From: Tabrizicola sp. TH137
GTDB lineage: Bacteria > Pseudomonadota > Alphaproteobacteria > Rhodobacterales > Rhodobacteraceae
Reading direction: 5' to 3'
DNA: 64,000 nucleotides
NCBI RefSeq assembly: GCF_002855575.1
Contig: NZ_PKRQ01000005.1
Location: 124,001 to 188,000 of the forward strand
This document shows positions 8,525-18,140 of the stretch, piece by piece (within the stretch, counting starts at the first letter, position 1; each line of letters starts with the position of its first letter). Below the pieces are notes generated by a model, which saw only the letters and a list, made by a program, of their open reading frames with translations, did not search any database and was not told where the DNA came from. Position numbers and translations under genes: made by a program.

Positions 8525-10288
8525 TCACTCCGCTGCTTCGACTTCCTTGCCCAGCAAGGGCAGTTGCATCTCGAACACCGCGCCGCCGCCTTCGGCATTG
8601 CGCGCGGTCAGACGACCGCCAAGGTCGTTCACGATCCCGGACGAGATGGCAAGGCCAAGCCCCACCCCCTCGCCGGGTTTCTTGGTCGTGTAGAAAGGCT
8701 CGAACAGATTGTCCAAGTCCTTGATTCCCGTGCCATTGTCGCGCACCGCCAGCATCGCCACATCGCCCGAAGACAGGATCAGGTCGATCTGCGGATCGCT
8801 GCGGTCCCGCGTGGCGTCCAGCGCGTTGCGCAGAAGGTTGATGATGACCTGTTCCAGACGGATGCGGTCGGCCATCACCATAACGGGCATCCGCGGCAGG
8901 GTGCGGGTGATCTTGACCACCCGCTGTTTCAACTGCGGCTCCATCATCGACAGGGCACCCGACAGGGCCGATCGCAGATCGACCGGCTCGAAAGCCTCGC
9001 CGCCCTTGCGGGCATAGGATTTGAGCTGCCGGGTGATCGCCCCCATGCGTTCGATCAGATCGTCGATCCGCTGGAAGGATGACAGCGCCTCTTCCGGCCG
9101 CTTCCGTTGCAGCAGAAGCCGCGCCCCGGCGAGATAGGTCTTCATCGCCGCAAGTGGTTGATTCAATTCATGCGACACGGCCGCCGACATCTCGCCCAGC
9201 GCGGCCAGCTTGGAGGATTGCGCCAGCGTGAGTTCGGCAACGGCAAGGTCCTTCTGCACCTTCTCGCGTTCCGCGATTTCGCGTTGCAGGCGGGCGTTCA
9301 GCATCCGCAATTCGGCGGATTCCTTCTGAAAGCTCACGCTCTGCGACCAGGCCTTGCGGGACAGGAAGTAGAAGGTCAGCGCCATCAGGATGGCAAAGCC
9401 CATGATCTCCAGCGCGAGGATGCCATTCACCCGTTCGCGGACCGAGTCATAGGCGGTGAAGGTCACCATGCGCCAACCGCGAAACGGAACCCGCGCCTCG
9501 GTCTTCATCACCGCCTCGCCGCGGACATAGGCATCGGGCGGGGCCTGCGCCCAATCCGCCGTCGCCTGCAAGGCGCGGCTGAGCGCCGAGGGCGCGTCGC
9601 GCACCGCCAGCGCCTCTTCCATCGGCAGCCCACGCCAGCGCGGTTCCGTGGCGAGGATCACCGTCCCCTCGCTGTCGGTCACCATGACCGCGTCCTGAAG
9701 GCCCGCCCAGGCGCGTTCGTATTTCATCAGATCGACCGCGACGACGATCACGCCCGCGAAACGCCCATCCACCAGAACGGCACGGGAATAGGTGAAGTCG
9801 AACCCCCCGCCTTCGCGCGCCTGCGCAGTGAAGACGGTATCCTTGTTGCGCTGCGCCTCTACGAAATAGGCGCTGTTGCGGTGGTTCGTCCCCAACAGGT
9901 TGCGGTTGGTCGCCCCCACCGTGCGGGCATCGGCGTCGATCAGGAGGATCGAGGCGACCCCGATTTCCGACTGCACGCGGATCAGTTTCTGCGATGTGTC
10001 GGCATAGCTGCCATTGCGCAGCGCCTCGATCAGGGCGGGGTCACCGGCCAGCAGCAGGGGAACGACCGAGGTCCGTTGCAACTCCGAAACCATGTTCCCG
10101 GAGTAAAGCGCAAGCCGCAATTCGGCCCGGTTGCGGGTGGTTTCGGTGAAACGTTCGGAAAGCCAGCGGTTGGTCACCAGCACCACACCGATGGCCAGCA
10201 GCACCAGCAGGCCGATCACAAGCTTCACCCGCCACGAGATGCCGGGCGGGCTGTCGGTCTCGGGAGTCTGGAGGTCGGCGTCCTGCAT
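8525..10288 (-). CDS. DctB-like sensor histidine kinase
   Basis: Membrane sensor kinase, 587 residues. Two membrane helices (about 22-39 and 290-308) enclose a 250-residue periplasmic double-PAS/Cache-type domain, the layout of DctB. A coiled coil (320-350) leads to the dimerisation domain with phosphoacceptor His373 in VSHELNQPLAAMK, then the ATPase domain with N box (IINLLRNALDAT), DNGTGI, FEPFYTTK and GEGVGLGL. The HELNQPL form is typical of HisKA kinases related to DctB/FixL. It is cotranscribed with the regulator 7 bases downstream. The ligand, which in family members is a C4-dicarboxylate, is not provable here. Confidence 0.92.
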   Translation of the reverse strand: MQDADLQTPETDSPPGISWRVKLVIGLLVLLAIGVVLVTNRWLSERFTETTRNRAELRLALYSGNMVSELQRTSVVPLLLAGDPALIEALRNGSYADTSQKLIRVQSEIGVASILLIDADARTVGATNRNLLGTNHRNSAYFVEAQRNKDTVFTAQAREGGGFDFTYSRAVLVDGRFAGVIVVAVDLMKYERAWAGLQDAVMVTDSEGTVILATEPRWRGLPMEEALAVRDAPSALSRALQATADWAQAPPDAYVRGEAVMKTEARVPFRGWRMVTFTAYDSVRERVNGILALEIMGFAILMALTFYFLSRKAWSQSVSFQKESAELRMLNARLQREIAEREKVQKDLAVAELTLAQSSKLAALGEMSAAVSHELNQPLAAMKTYLAGARLLLQRKRPEEALSSFQRIDDLIERMGAITRQLKSYARKGGEAFEPVDLRSALSGALSMMEPQLKQRVVKITRTLPRMPVMVMADRIRLEQVIINLLRNALDATRDRSDPQIDLILSSGDVAMLAVRDNGTGIKDLDNLFEPFYTTKKPGEGVGLGLAISSGIVNDLGGRLTARNAEGGGAVFEMQLPLLGKEVEAAE

Positions 10289-10346
10289 GACACCAATCTA
10301 GGCCCGCGCCGCTGGCCCCTTCAAGCGGGCCGCGGGAAAGCCCCCG

Positions 10347-11015
10347 TCAGGCAAGCGTCAACCCGCCCATCAGCGCCTTGAACAGCGCCGCGCCGTCGGT
10401 TCCGCCCTGCGCCGGGTCCACCACCCGCTCGGGATGGGGCATCATTCCCAGCACGCGGCGATTCTCGGACAGGACGCCCGCAATATCCGCCATCGACCCG
10501 TTGGGGTTCTGGTCATAGGTGAAGGCGATGCGATCCTCGGCCTGCAACCGGGCAAGACCTTCGGCGTCGATGGTGTAATTGCCGTCGTGATGGGCGACGG
10601 GGACGGTGATCACCTGCCCCCGGCCATAGTCTGCGGTGAAGGCGCTGTCAGTGGTGGCGACACGCAGGCCCTGCATCCGGCAGACGAATTTCAGCCCCGC
10701 ATTGCGCATCAGGGCGCCGGGCAGAAGCTGCATCTCGGTCAGGACCTGAAATCCGTTGCAGACGCCCAGCACATAGCCGCCGCGCGCGGCATGGGCCTTC
10801 ACCGCCGCGCCGATGGGCGATTGCGCGGCAATCGCGCCGCAGCGCAGGTAATCGCCGAAGGAAAACCCGCCGGGAATGCCCACCACATCCACGCCGGGCG
10901 GCAGGTCGGTATCCTTGTGCCAGACGCGGGCCACATCCCATCCCGCCCGTTCGAAGGCGACGGCAAGGTCGCGGTCGCAGTTGGAACCGGGGAAGGTGAC
11001 GACGGCGGCCTTCAT
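10347..11015 (-). CDS. purQ: Phosphoribosylformylglycinamidine synthase subunit PurQ
   Basis: Class I glutamine amidotransferase subunit of FGAM synthase in de novo purine synthesis; it supplies ammonia to PurL with PurS. The start at 11015 ([14 protein letters not shown]) has AAAGGAT upstream; an in-frame start 18 bases earlier is less likely. The 222 residues match the family. Nucleophile Cys86 sits in GVCNGFQ and the catalytic His-Glu pair in the PHPE motif near the C-terminus. purS and purL are not adjacent in this window, unlike in many genomes. Confidence 0.96.
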   Translation of the reverse strand: MKAAVVTFPGSNCDRDLAVAFERAGWDVARVWHKDTDLPPGVDVVGIPGGFSFGDYLRCGAIAAQSPIGAAVKAHAARGGYVLGVCNGFQVLTEMQLLPGALMRNAGLKFVCRMQGLRVATTDSAFTADYGRGQVITVPVAHHDGNYTIDAEGLARLQAEDRIAFTYDQNPNGSMADIAGVLSENRRVLGMMPHPERVVDPAQGGTDGAALFKALMGGLTLA

Positions 11016-11087
11016 CTTGGCATCCTTTCGCAAGCAGGGGATGGCCGGGAATTAGCGCAAAGCGCCCTGCCCCGCCACCCTTAATCC

Positions 11088-13463
11088 TCAGCTCTGCGGG
11101 CGCGTCTTCTTGGGGTCGTAATGCGAAAGCGGCACGATCACTGCCGGCAGGCGCTTCTGCTGGCCGTCGAGTTTGCCCACCTCCAGCGCGGTTCCGACCT
11201 CGGCATGGGCCACATCCACCCGCGCCAGCGCGATGTTCTTGCCCAGAAGCGGCGACCGCATGGAGGAGGTGACAACCCCGACCTGCGCGCGGCCCAGATG
11301 GATCGGGTCGCCATGGCCCACATCGACATTCGCGTCGATGTCGAGCCCCACGAATTTCCAGCGCGGGTTTTCCTTGCGCCGGATCAGCGCCTCGCGCCCG
11401 ATGAAATCGTCGGTCTTGGATTTCAGCGGCACGGTGAAGCCGATCCCGGCTTCGAACGGGTCGGTCTGGTCGCTGAAATCATAGCCCGCGAAGATCAGCC
11501 CCGCCTCGATCCGCACCATGTCGAGCGCGGCAAGGCCCATCGGTTTCAACCCCAGATCGCGGCCATGTTCCCACACGGCATCATAGACGGCGTTGCCATC
11601 CTTGGGGTGGCAGAACACCTCGAACCCAAGCTCCCCGGTATAGCCGGTGCGCGACACCACGACCGGTGCGCCCTCCGGCCCGCCGAGACGGCCCACGGTC
11701 AGCCGGAACCAGCCGAGTTCGGCGATGGAGGGCTGATGCGGCGCGGTCCAGATCATGCGGGACATGATCTCGCGGCTGTTCGGCCCCTGGACGGCGAGGT
11801 TGTGCAACTGATCGGTGGAAGAGCGGACCATCACCTTCAGGCCCAGCTTTTCGGCCTGTTCGCGCAGCCAGATGCCGCCGTAGTCATCGCCGCCGATCCA
11901 GCGGAAATTGTCGCGCCCCAGCCGGAACAAAGTGCCGTCGTCGATCATTCCGCCATGGTCATAGCACATGGCGGAATAGACGACCTGACCCACGCTCAGC
12001 TTCTTCACATCGCGCGTCAGCGTCCATTGCATCAGCGCCTCGGCATCCGGTCCCGTCACCTCGAACTTGCGCAAAGGCGACAGGTCCAGCACCACGGCCT
12101 TTTCGCGGCAGGCCCAGTATTCCTCGATCGCGCCGTTGGAGGAATAGACCTGCGGCAGCCAATAGCCCTTGTATTCCACCACATGGCGCGTTAGCGCCCC
12201 CGTCCGTTCGCTGAAGGCGGTGTCCTTGGTCATCTTCGGCTCCGAGTCAGGGGTGGCGCGCCAGGCGATGGCCCGGCTGAACTTCTCCGCCCCGGAATAG
12301 GTGCGGACATGAATGTCGCTGAGATACCAGCCATTGGCGGGCGATGTGTCGTCCGGGCAGGCCGAGGACACGCAGACCAGATCGGTCAGCGCCCGGAACA
12401 GGACATAATCGCCGGGCCGCGACCAGGGTTCGTCGCTGTAGAGCACGCCATGCGCGTCGATGCCGGTGTTGAAGAAGAGGTTGACCGCCATCCAGCCGGG
12501 GCGGCTCGACACGTTGAACTCCGCCAAGGCGCCGTTGAAGTTGTCTGAACAGTTGGCATGGCCGGGATAGCCGATGTCATCGTAATACTTGGCGGCGCAG
12601 GCCATGGCGAAGGCGTCATGGCGGCCCACGGTATCCTGCACCACCTCAAGCAGGGGCAGCATGTCCTGATCGTAGTATTTCGAATGCAGCCCCGGCATCG
12701 AATAGGCATGGCCCATCAGGGTGCGCGAGGTGGTCACGTCCAGCGCATGTTCGATGCCCTTGTCGAGCTTGCGGGCGGCGAAGGCCTGAAAATCGGTGCA
12801 TTGCCGCCCGTCCACGTCGATGATCTGGATATAGTCACCCGCCTTGACGAAATAGGCCTTGGCCGTGGCCGATTTCACCCGCAGGTCCAGCACCGGATCG
12901 GCCAGCGGATCGGGCAGATCGAACTGCTTCACCGTCAGCAGGGCGGAGCGCTGCACGAGAACAAGGATCGGCGTGGCCGTATCCTGACCGTCGGGGGCCA
13001 TCTCGCCGCCCGGCGCGGCGATGACCAGCACGCCGTCACGGGTGATGGTAAAGTTTTCCTCCAGCCCCGCCGGAGTCTCTGCCCCGAAAACCGCCACCGC
13101 CCCTGCCGTGGCAAGGTCGATCCCGCGCCGTTCCAGACCCAGACGCAGGCCGCCCATCCCGCTGCCGAGGCGCGGCCCGGCGGCAAGCAGGGCCTTCAGC
13201 CCGCCCGCATCGGAATTGGCTGCCACACCCAGGATCCCGGCGTCGATCCGCCCCCTGTCATCCGCCGCCACCAGTTCGGCGCGCTGGCCGCCTTCGGTAT
13301 TCGCGATGGTCACCCGGTCTCCGGCGGAAATGCGGATCAGGATGGCGCCGTTGCCCGCGACCTCATACCGTTCCTTGCCGGACTGCGGCAGAGCAGAGGC
13401 GGCGGTCAGGATTCGGCTGGGCCGTGGCGGGCCGGGGATGACCCTGGGATAGAGATCAAGCAT
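11088..13463 (-). CDS. tdm: Trimethylamine N-oxide demethylase (DUF1989-GcvT fusion)
   Basis: Converts TMAO to dimethylamine and formaldehyde, the latter handed to tetrahydrofolate (known for Tdm). The 791-residue protein has the diagnostic fusion. The DUF1989-type part is at about 195-385 with cysteines in GRQCTDF (222), ANCSDN (305) and the Cys364/Cys369 pair, candidates for the zinc site. An aminomethyltransferase (GcvT) domain runs from about 415 to the end, with SRTGYTGELGFEVF. Residues 30-170 look like a second, cysteine-less DUF1989-like copy (TEGGQRAEL versus VDGRQCTDF), which is my reading. The ATG at 13463 has GGAGGG upstream. It lies in the same gene neighbourhood as tmm and the dmm genes, so the assignment is strong; a general sarcosine or glycine-cleavage role is the alternative. 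Confidence 0.9.
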   Translation of the reverse strand: MLDLYPRVIPGPPRPSRILTAASALPQSGKERYEVAGNGAILIRISAGDRVTIANTEGGQRAELVAADDRGRIDAGILGVAANSDAGGLKALLAAGPRLGSGMGGLRLGLERRGIDLATAGAVAVFGAETPAGLEENFTITRDGVLVIAAPGGEMAPDGQDTATPILVLVQRSALLTVKQFDLPDPLADPVLDLRVKSATAKAYFVKAGDYIQIIDVDGRQCTDFQAFAARKLDKGIEHALDVTTSRTLMGHAYSMPGLHSKYYDQDMLPLLEVVQDTVGRHDAFAMACAAKYYDDIGYPGHANCSDNFNGALAEFNVSSRPGWMAVNLFFNTGIDAHGVLYSDEPWSRPGDYVLFRALTDLVCVSSACPDDTSPANGWYLSDIHVRTYSGAEKFSRAIAWRATPDSEPKMTKDTAFSERTGALTRHVVEYKGYWLPQVYSSNGAIEEYWACREKAVVLDLSPLRKFEVTGPDAEALMQWTLTRDVKKLSVGQVVYSAMCYDHGGMIDDGTLFRLGRDNFRWIGGDDYGGIWLREQAEKLGLKVMVRSSTDQLHNLAVQGPNSREIMSRMIWTAPHQPSIAELGWFRLTVGRLGGPEGAPVVVSRTGYTGELGFEVFCHPKDGNAVYDAVWEHGRDLGLKPMGLAALDMVRIEAGLIFAGYDFSDQTDPFEAGIGFTVPLKSKTDDFIGREALIRRKENPRWKFVGLDIDANVDVGHGDPIHLGRAQVGVVTSSMRSPLLGKNIALARVDVAHAEVGTALEVGKLDGQQKRLPAVIVPLSHYDPKKTRPQS

Positions 13464-13546
13464 GCCCTGCCCTCCTGAAGAGTTGCATCAGTGTAAAAAC
13501 TGTTTCACAAAAAGAATATGCGGCGCGCGCCGTCCGGGCAAGCGCC
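13464..13546. promoter_or_regulatory. Divergent promoter region tdm / EamA gene
   Basis: 83-base gap between divergent starts. It holds an AT-rich core with TGTTTCAC at 13501-13508, a sequence repeated upstream of the Amt transporter gene (23316-23323) where it is half of a perfect inverted repeat. GTGTAA-N6-TTTCAC at 13491-13508 gives weak dyad symmetry. Candidate operator for the GlxA-type regulator (inference). Confidence 0.4.
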
Positions 13547-14413
13547 ATGATGAGCAAATGGGGCCCCGCCGTGATCGCAGTTTCCCTCGGACTTGTCGCG
13601 GCGCTGTGCTGGGGCCTGCATGATTTCACCATCCGCCGTGTGGGCGGCAAGGCCGACGTGGCGGCGATGTTCGCGCTGGTCACCATCTTCGGCCTGATCC
13701 CGCTGGTCCCCATCGCGCTGCTGGTGGGCGGCTGGGGGGCGATCGGGACGCAGCAGGTGCTGCTGGCGCTGGCGGCGGGCGTCGGCACGGTCTGCGCGAA
13801 TATCGCGCTCTACCGCGCCTTCACCATCGGGCCGGTGTCGCTGGTGGCCCCGATCTGCGGGTCCTACCCCGTGCTGTCGGTTCTCTTCGCCATCGCGCGG
13901 GGGCAAGAGGCGGGGTTGCAGGAATGGCTGGCCGTGCTGGCCGTGGTGGCCGGTGTCGCCATCGTGGCGCGGGGGGAAGGCGGTGCCTCGTCAGGCAGCC
14001 GGGTGGCGGCGGCGGGATGGGCGGCGCTGGCCTCCGTCTCCTTTGCGGTCACCTTCGGGCTGGCGCAATGGTCGGCCGAGACGGGGGCGCATATGCCGGT
14101 GGCGGCGATCACCCGCGTCACGGCGCTGGTCATCGCGGGGGTCTGGTTGTTGCAGCGGCGTCCCTCCTTTGCGGGCCTTGGCGGCATATGGCCCGCGCTT
14201 TTGCTGATGGGCTGTCTCGACGTCTGCGCGGTCAGCGCGGTGACGCTGGCGGGGGGGATGGAGAATGCCGAATATGCCTCGGTCGCCTCGTCCATCTTCG
14301 GGATCGTGACGATCCTTCTGGCGTGGAAATTCCTGCACGAACCCATGCGCGCCTTCCAATGGGGCGGCGTGGCGCTGGTCTTTGCCGGGATCGCGGCGCT
14401 GGGTCTGGCCTGA
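13547..14413 (+). CDS. EamA/DMT-family membrane transporter
   Basis: Drug/metabolite transporter superfamily protein, 288 residues with about ten hydrophobic helices in two EamA repeats; the first helix contains the ALCWGLHDFTIRR segment typical of the family. Transport direction and substrate cannot be read from sequence. Divergent from tdm with an 83-base shared promoter region, and convergent (no gap) with the regulator gene ending at 14414. It may move a methylated amine or an unrelated metabolite; the placement inside the methylamine island is the only clue. Confidence 0.85.
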   Translation: MMSKWGPAVIAVSLGLVAALCWGLHDFTIRRVGGKADVAAMFALVTIFGLIPLVPIALLVGGWGAIGTQQVLLALAAGVGTVCANIALYRAFTIGPVSLVAPICGSYPVLSVLFAIARGQEAGLQEWLAVLAVVAGVAIVARGEGGASSGSRVAAAGWAALASVSFAVTFGLAQWSAETGAHMPVAAITRVTALVIAGVWLLQRRPSFAGLGGIWPALLLMGCLDVCAVSAVTLAGGMENAEYASVASSIFGIVTILLAWKFLHEPMRAFQWGGVALVFAGIAALGLA

Positions 14414-15421
14414 CTATTCCGAAGGCGGCAGCGCCCCGGCCAGGCCGCGCAGGCCGACGAGGCGCCGCCGTTCATCCGCCGGGTTCACGCCGAAGGCTTC
14501 GGCATAATGGCGGGTCATGGGGGTGGAACTGGCATAGCCGACCGACAGCGCGATCTCGGTGATGGACTGGGTGGAATAAAGCACCTTCTGCCGCGCCTTC
14601 TTCAACCGCATCAGGCGGTAGTATTTCAGCGGGCTCTGCCCAGTCGCCTGTTTGAAGCTGCGCTCCAGATGGCGTTCCGAAATACCCAGCGCCTCGGCCA
14701 CGTCGGAGATCTGCACCGGGTCCTCGATATGGTCGGAGAAAACCTGGATCGCCTGCCGGATCGCCTCGGGCAGCATGTCGTCGGTTCCGCCGCGTTTCTG
14801 AACCGGCACCTTCTGCGAGGCATCATCGGCGCGCACGAAGGGGTGCTGGAACCAGCAGGCCACTTCCGTCATCGTGTCGCGGCCCAGCTTTTCCTCGATC
14901 ATCCGCAGCATCAGGTCGAACACCGCCCCGGCCCCGCTGGCGGTGTGGCGCCGACGGTCGCGGATGATGACCGACTGGCTGGCGGCGATATCGGGAAACT
15001 CGGCCTTGAAGGCCGCGTCATAGCACCAGTGGACCGAACAGACATGCCCGCCCATCACCCCCGACCGCACCAGCGGGAAGATACCACCGGAGAATCCGCC
15101 CAGAACCACCCCGGACCTGTCCATCCAGCGCACCTGCGCGTTGGAGCGTTTCGGATGGACGAAATTCGACTGCGGCATGGAAAGGAAGAACAGGCAATCC
15201 AGCGGCCCCGCCTCTGTCAGCGTGGCGTCGGGGTCAAATTTCACCTCGGCAGAAGAGCGCACCGGGCCAGCCTCTTCGGCCAGCAGCCGCCAGGCGAATT
15301 CGCGCCGCCCCACGATCTCGTTCGCCGCCCGCAGCGGTTCGATGGCCGAGGTGAGGCAGGCCATCGGAAAACCGGGAAACAGCAGGAAGCCGAGCGTGGT
15401 GGGCTGCCCGCCCTCGGTCAT
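14414..15421 (-). CDS. GlxA-family AraC-type transcriptional regulator
   Basis: Regulator with an N-terminal DJ-1/PfpI-like amidotransferase fold (about 1-190) and a C-terminal AraC double helix-turn-helix (about 225-325, ISDVAEALGISERHLERSF and the ITEIALSVGYASSTPMTRHY segment). This is the architecture of GbdR-type regulators of quaternary-amine catabolism. The start at 15421 has a GGAGG site that overlaps the end of dmmC, 4 bases upstream, so it is probably the last gene of the dmmDABC operon. 335 residues. Likely activator of the surrounding methylamine genes in response to an amine intermediate (inference from position). Confidence 0.88.
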   Translation of the reverse strand: MTEGGQPTTLGFLLFPGFPMACLTSAIEPLRAANEIVGRREFAWRLLAEEAGPVRSSAEVKFDPDATLTEAGPLDCLFFLSMPQSNFVHPKRSNAQVRWMDRSGVVLGGFSGGIFPLVRSGVMGGHVCSVHWCYDAAFKAEFPDIAASQSVIIRDRRRHTASGAGAVFDLMLRMIEEKLGRDTMTEVACWFQHPFVRADDASQKVPVQKRGGTDDMLPEAIRQAIQVFSDHIEDPVQISDVAEALGISERHLERSFKQATGQSPLKYYRLMRLKKARQKVLYSTQSITEIALSVGYASSTPMTRHYAEAFGVNPADERRRLVGLRGLAGALPPSE

Positions 15422-15425
15422 TGTC

Positions 15426-16469
15426 TCAATCCTCCGGCCACCAGCCCGGCGAGGTGGGCGCGCCATCGTCATATTGCGCCAGCCATGCCGTCATCAGATC
15501 GCGGTTGCGCAGAAAGCCCTTGTAGGCGGCAAGGTCAGGATGGATGTCGCGCACCACGCGATGCATCCGCCGCGCCCATTTCGGCACGGTGACCAGTTCG
15601 TCATACTTGATCAGATAGCAGCGGATCGGGAAGGCGATGGCATTGGATCGCGGCAGGCGCCACAGCGTCTGCAACTCCACCCGCAGATGCATCCGCTGGC
15701 CGAGGTTTTCCATCGTGATCTCGGTCCGGGTCGGACCCCATTTGGGATAGTTCTCGGGGCTCGTATCCAGCAGCGGGTCCACCGTATGGGTCCAGTTGAA
15801 CCGCCGCACCGGGGCACCGTGCTGAAGCTTCAGCAGGAATTTCAGCGCGCGGTCGAAGACCCCCTTCTCATGCGCCAAGGGCACGGGGGCGTGCCATTCG
15901 TGAAAGCTCATCCCGATGTCGAAGTCGAGCGACCAGTCGGCCTGCGTCGTCACCATCCCCGCTTCGATCCAGAGGCTTTCGTCGCGCTGGTCCTGAAGCG
16001 TGAAATCGCCCTGGGTCTGGCGGGTGATGTATTCCATCGGCCCATAGGGCAGCGTCGAGGGATCGAGGAAAGTAAAGGTCTGTTCGATCTGCATCGGCCT
16101 GTTGATCCAGGTCCAGCGGTTGCCGGTCTTGTGCAACTCGAACCAGTGCGGATAGTCGCGCGCCTTGCTTTCCATGATGAGTTCGAGAAGGTCCCACCCG
16201 GCCAGTTCCATATGCGGCAGGGATTGGCAGCGCAGCGGGTCTTCCTTCAGGACAAGGTCGCGGTCGCGCATCTCGGCCAGATAATGCTCATCCACGTCGA
16301 AGGCATGTTCGAAGACCGATCCCGGGCGGCCCGGCACATGCGGCTCCATATTGACGGAATACATGTAATCGTCCCGGTCGAAGGGGAACGGGAAGCGCTT
16401 GATCGCACGTTCCGAATTCTTGAAGGTGAAATCGTTGCGGAACGTCTCGTTGTTGAACTCGAAACCCAT
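15426..16469 (-). CDS. dmmC: Heme-dependent oxidative N-demethylase subunit (DUF3445), DmmC-like
   Basis: Catalytic heme-binding subunit of a dimethylamine monooxygenase-type N-demethylase, 347 residues, DUF3445 family. It should bind heme and oxidise dimethylamine to methylamine plus formaldehyde using electrons from the reductase encoded immediately upstream. Visible family blocks include the N-terminal aromatic-rich region (KRFPFPFDRDDYMYSVNMEP), a WHAPVPL segment and the C-terminal region with IRCYLIKYDELVTVPKWARR. No signal peptide; cytoplasmic. Gene lettering follows the D-A-B-C operon order reported for Ruegeria; the subunit letters could differ between authors. Starts 11 bases after dmmB. 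Confidence 0.88.
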   Translation of the reverse strand: MGFEFNNETFRNDFTFKNSERAIKRFPFPFDRDDYMYSVNMEPHVPGRPGSVFEHAFDVDEHYLAEMRDRDLVLKEDPLRCQSLPHMELAGWDLLELIMESKARDYPHWFELHKTGNRWTWINRPMQIEQTFTFLDPSTLPYGPMEYITRQTQGDFTLQDQRDESLWIEAGMVTTQADWSLDFDIGMSFHEWHAPVPLAHEKGVFDRALKFLLKLQHGAPVRRFNWTHTVDPLLDTSPENYPKWGPTRTEITMENLGQRMHLRVELQTLWRLPRSNAIAFPIRCYLIKYDELVTVPKWARRMHRVVRDIHPDLAAYKGFLRNRDLMTAWLAQYDDGAPTSPGWWPED

Positions 16470-16480
16470 CGCGTCCTCCC

Positions 16481-17446
16481 TCAGCGGTCAAGGACGAGGG
16501 ACTTGCCCTCGAACCGCGACACGCATGGCATGATCTTGGTTCCACTGGCCTTTTCGTCATCGGAAAGCCAATGGTCGTGGTGGTGGATATGGCCGTCGCA
16601 ACGGATCACATTCGTCTCGCATTGCCCGCAGGCCCCGCCCCGGCAGAGATAGGGCGCATCCACCCCCGCCGCCTCCATCGCCTCCAGGATCGACTGCGCG
16701 GCCCCGACCTGCACGGTCTTGCCGGATGCCGCCAGTTCCACCGTGAAGGGCTGCCCCACGGGCGGGGCGAGGAATTCCTCGGAATGGACGGTGTTCACGG
16801 GCCAGCCCATCGCATGGGCCGTGGATTTCACCCAATTGATCATGCCCTTCGGCCCGCAGACATAGAGATGAGTGCCCAGCGGCTGGGTGGCGAGCAGGGT
16901 TTTCAGGTCGATCGCCTGCCCCTTGTCATCCACATAGATGTGGACGCGTTCGTGATAGGCGTTCTTGAGCCGGTCCACATAGGCCCCCAGCGCCTCGGAC
17001 CGCACGGAATAGTGCAGTTCGAACCGCACGCCGCGGGGCGCAAGCTGGGACATCATCGACATGAAGGGCGTGATCCCGATGCCGCCCGCAAGGAAGAGGT
17101 GCTTCTTCGCCCGCGCATCCGGCGGGAAGAGGTTCACCGGATGCCCGATCTGCATCCGCATCCCCGGCACGACATGGCGGTGCATGTACAGCGACCCGCC
17201 CCGCCCTGCCTCATCCCGGCGGACCGAGATTTCATAGCCCTTCGTGTCCGAAGGATCGGACATGAGCGAATAGGGGTTCATCCGCCGCGTGCCGTGATCG
17301 TCCATCTCGACCACCACATGCGCCCCGCCGGAAAAATGCGGCATGTCCCCGCCATCCGCGCGTTCGAAGCGGAACCGCTTGATGAGGGGGTTCACCTCCA
17401 CCACCTCGGTCACGGTGACGTCTATCCTCGGGGCCCCGACGCTCAT
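16481..17446 (-). CDS. dmmB: PDR/VanB-type flavin ferredoxin reductase, DmmB-like
   Basis: Electron-transfer subunit: FAD or FMN domain, NAD(P)H domain and C-terminal plant-type [2Fe-2S] ferredoxin, in that order, in 321 residues. Seen: flavin motif NPYSLMSDPS, pyridine-nucleotide loop GGIGITPFMSM, and iron-sulfur ligands in LCRGGACGQCE with a fourth cysteine in IMPCVSR. It would pass electrons from NADPH to the heme subunit. The ATG at 17446 overlaps the stop of the upstream gene (ATGA), which fixes the start. Histidine-rich stretch DGHIHHHDHW lies just before the last cluster cysteine. Confidence 0.92.
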   Translation of the reverse strand: MSVGAPRIDVTVTEVVEVNPLIKRFRFERADGGDMPHFSGGAHVVVEMDDHGTRRMNPYSLMSDPSDTKGYEISVRRDEAGRGGSLYMHRHVVPGMRMQIGHPVNLFPPDARAKKHLFLAGGIGITPFMSMMSQLAPRGVRFELHYSVRSEALGAYVDRLKNAYHERVHIYVDDKGQAIDLKTLLATQPLGTHLYVCGPKGMINWVKSTAHAMGWPVNTVHSEEFLAPPVGQPFTVELAASGKTVQVGAAQSILEAMEAAGVDAPYLCRGGACGQCETNVIRCDGHIHHHDHWLSDDEKASGTKIMPCVSRFEGKSLVLDR

Positions 17447-18066
17447 TTGAAACGCTCCACCGCCGGGGGGACATTGCCCGGTTCCTCGGCGTCGATATTC
17501 ACCCCCTGAAAGGCCGCAAGGCGGCGGGAGTAATGGTCGCGGACAAAGAGGTTCAGCCCGCAATGGGAACAGATGAAGGGGTCGGTCGTCACGTTTTCGG
17601 TGATCCCCTTGCAATGGACGCATTGCACCCGGCGGGCCAGCGATCCGCGATGTTCGGTCTGCACGGCGTCATGCGGCAGCCCCGCCTCCATCACATCGCG
17701 CTGGGCAAGGCCGATCAGCGTCTCGGTCCCCGCCAGATAGACCTGAAGGCCCATATGGGCATCGGCCAGCACCTTCTTCAAGCGCGGCTCTGCCGCCCAG
17801 AAGGAGGGCGAGCGGTGGCATTGCGCGGCCCCCAGCGCCTCAAGACTGGCGAAGTCGTCCGTCCCGTTCGCGCTGCTGGGCATGTAGATGATATGGGTGC
17901 GCGCCAGCATCGCGGGCGCCTCGGCCCCGGCCTTGGCAAAGAGGTCGCAGATCGCCCCCGCCCCTTCGCCATCGGCCACGCAGAGATGCGCGGTGCCCGC
18001 GCGCGGTTGCAGCAGGCCATAGACCGGGCGGCTGCGGATCGACTTTTCGAAAACGGTCTGGCTCAT
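17443..18066 (-). CDS. dmmA: Dimethylamine monooxygenase DmmA-family subunit with zinc ribbon
   Basis: 207-residue subunit found with DUF3445 and reductase genes in dimethylamine monooxygenase operons. No enzymatic motif is seen; the C-terminal third carries a zinc ribbon, CVHCKG and CSHCGLNLFVRDHYSRR, with four cysteines. The N-terminal part (about 1-140) has a flavodoxin- or NAD-reductase-like hydrophobic pattern but no nucleotide-binding signature. Chosen start at 18066 gives MSQTVFEKSIRSRPVYG. Role in the complex probably structural or in electron transfer (inference). Confidence 0.82.
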   Translation of the reverse strand: MSQTVFEKSIRSRPVYGLLQPRAGTAHLCVADGEGAGAICDLFAKAGAEAPAMLARTHIIYMPSSANGTDDFASLEALGAAQCHRSPSFWAAEPRLKKVLADAHMGLQVYLAGTETLIGLAQRDVMEAGLPHDAVQTEHRGSLARRVQCVHCKGITENVTTDPFICSHCGLNLFVRDHYSRRLAAFQGVNIDAEEPGNVPPAVERFK

Positions 18067-18140
18067 GGTCCTGCGAGTTCCGGCTGGCCCCGGTTGTGAA
18101 GGAGGCGCGCCGCGATGCTGCGGCGCGCGCCCCTGGCGTT

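Noticed and set aside
15141-16652. 503-codon plus-strand frame across dmmC and the regulator gene
   Set aside because: Crosses two genes with clear family matches on the other strand and has low-complexity composition.
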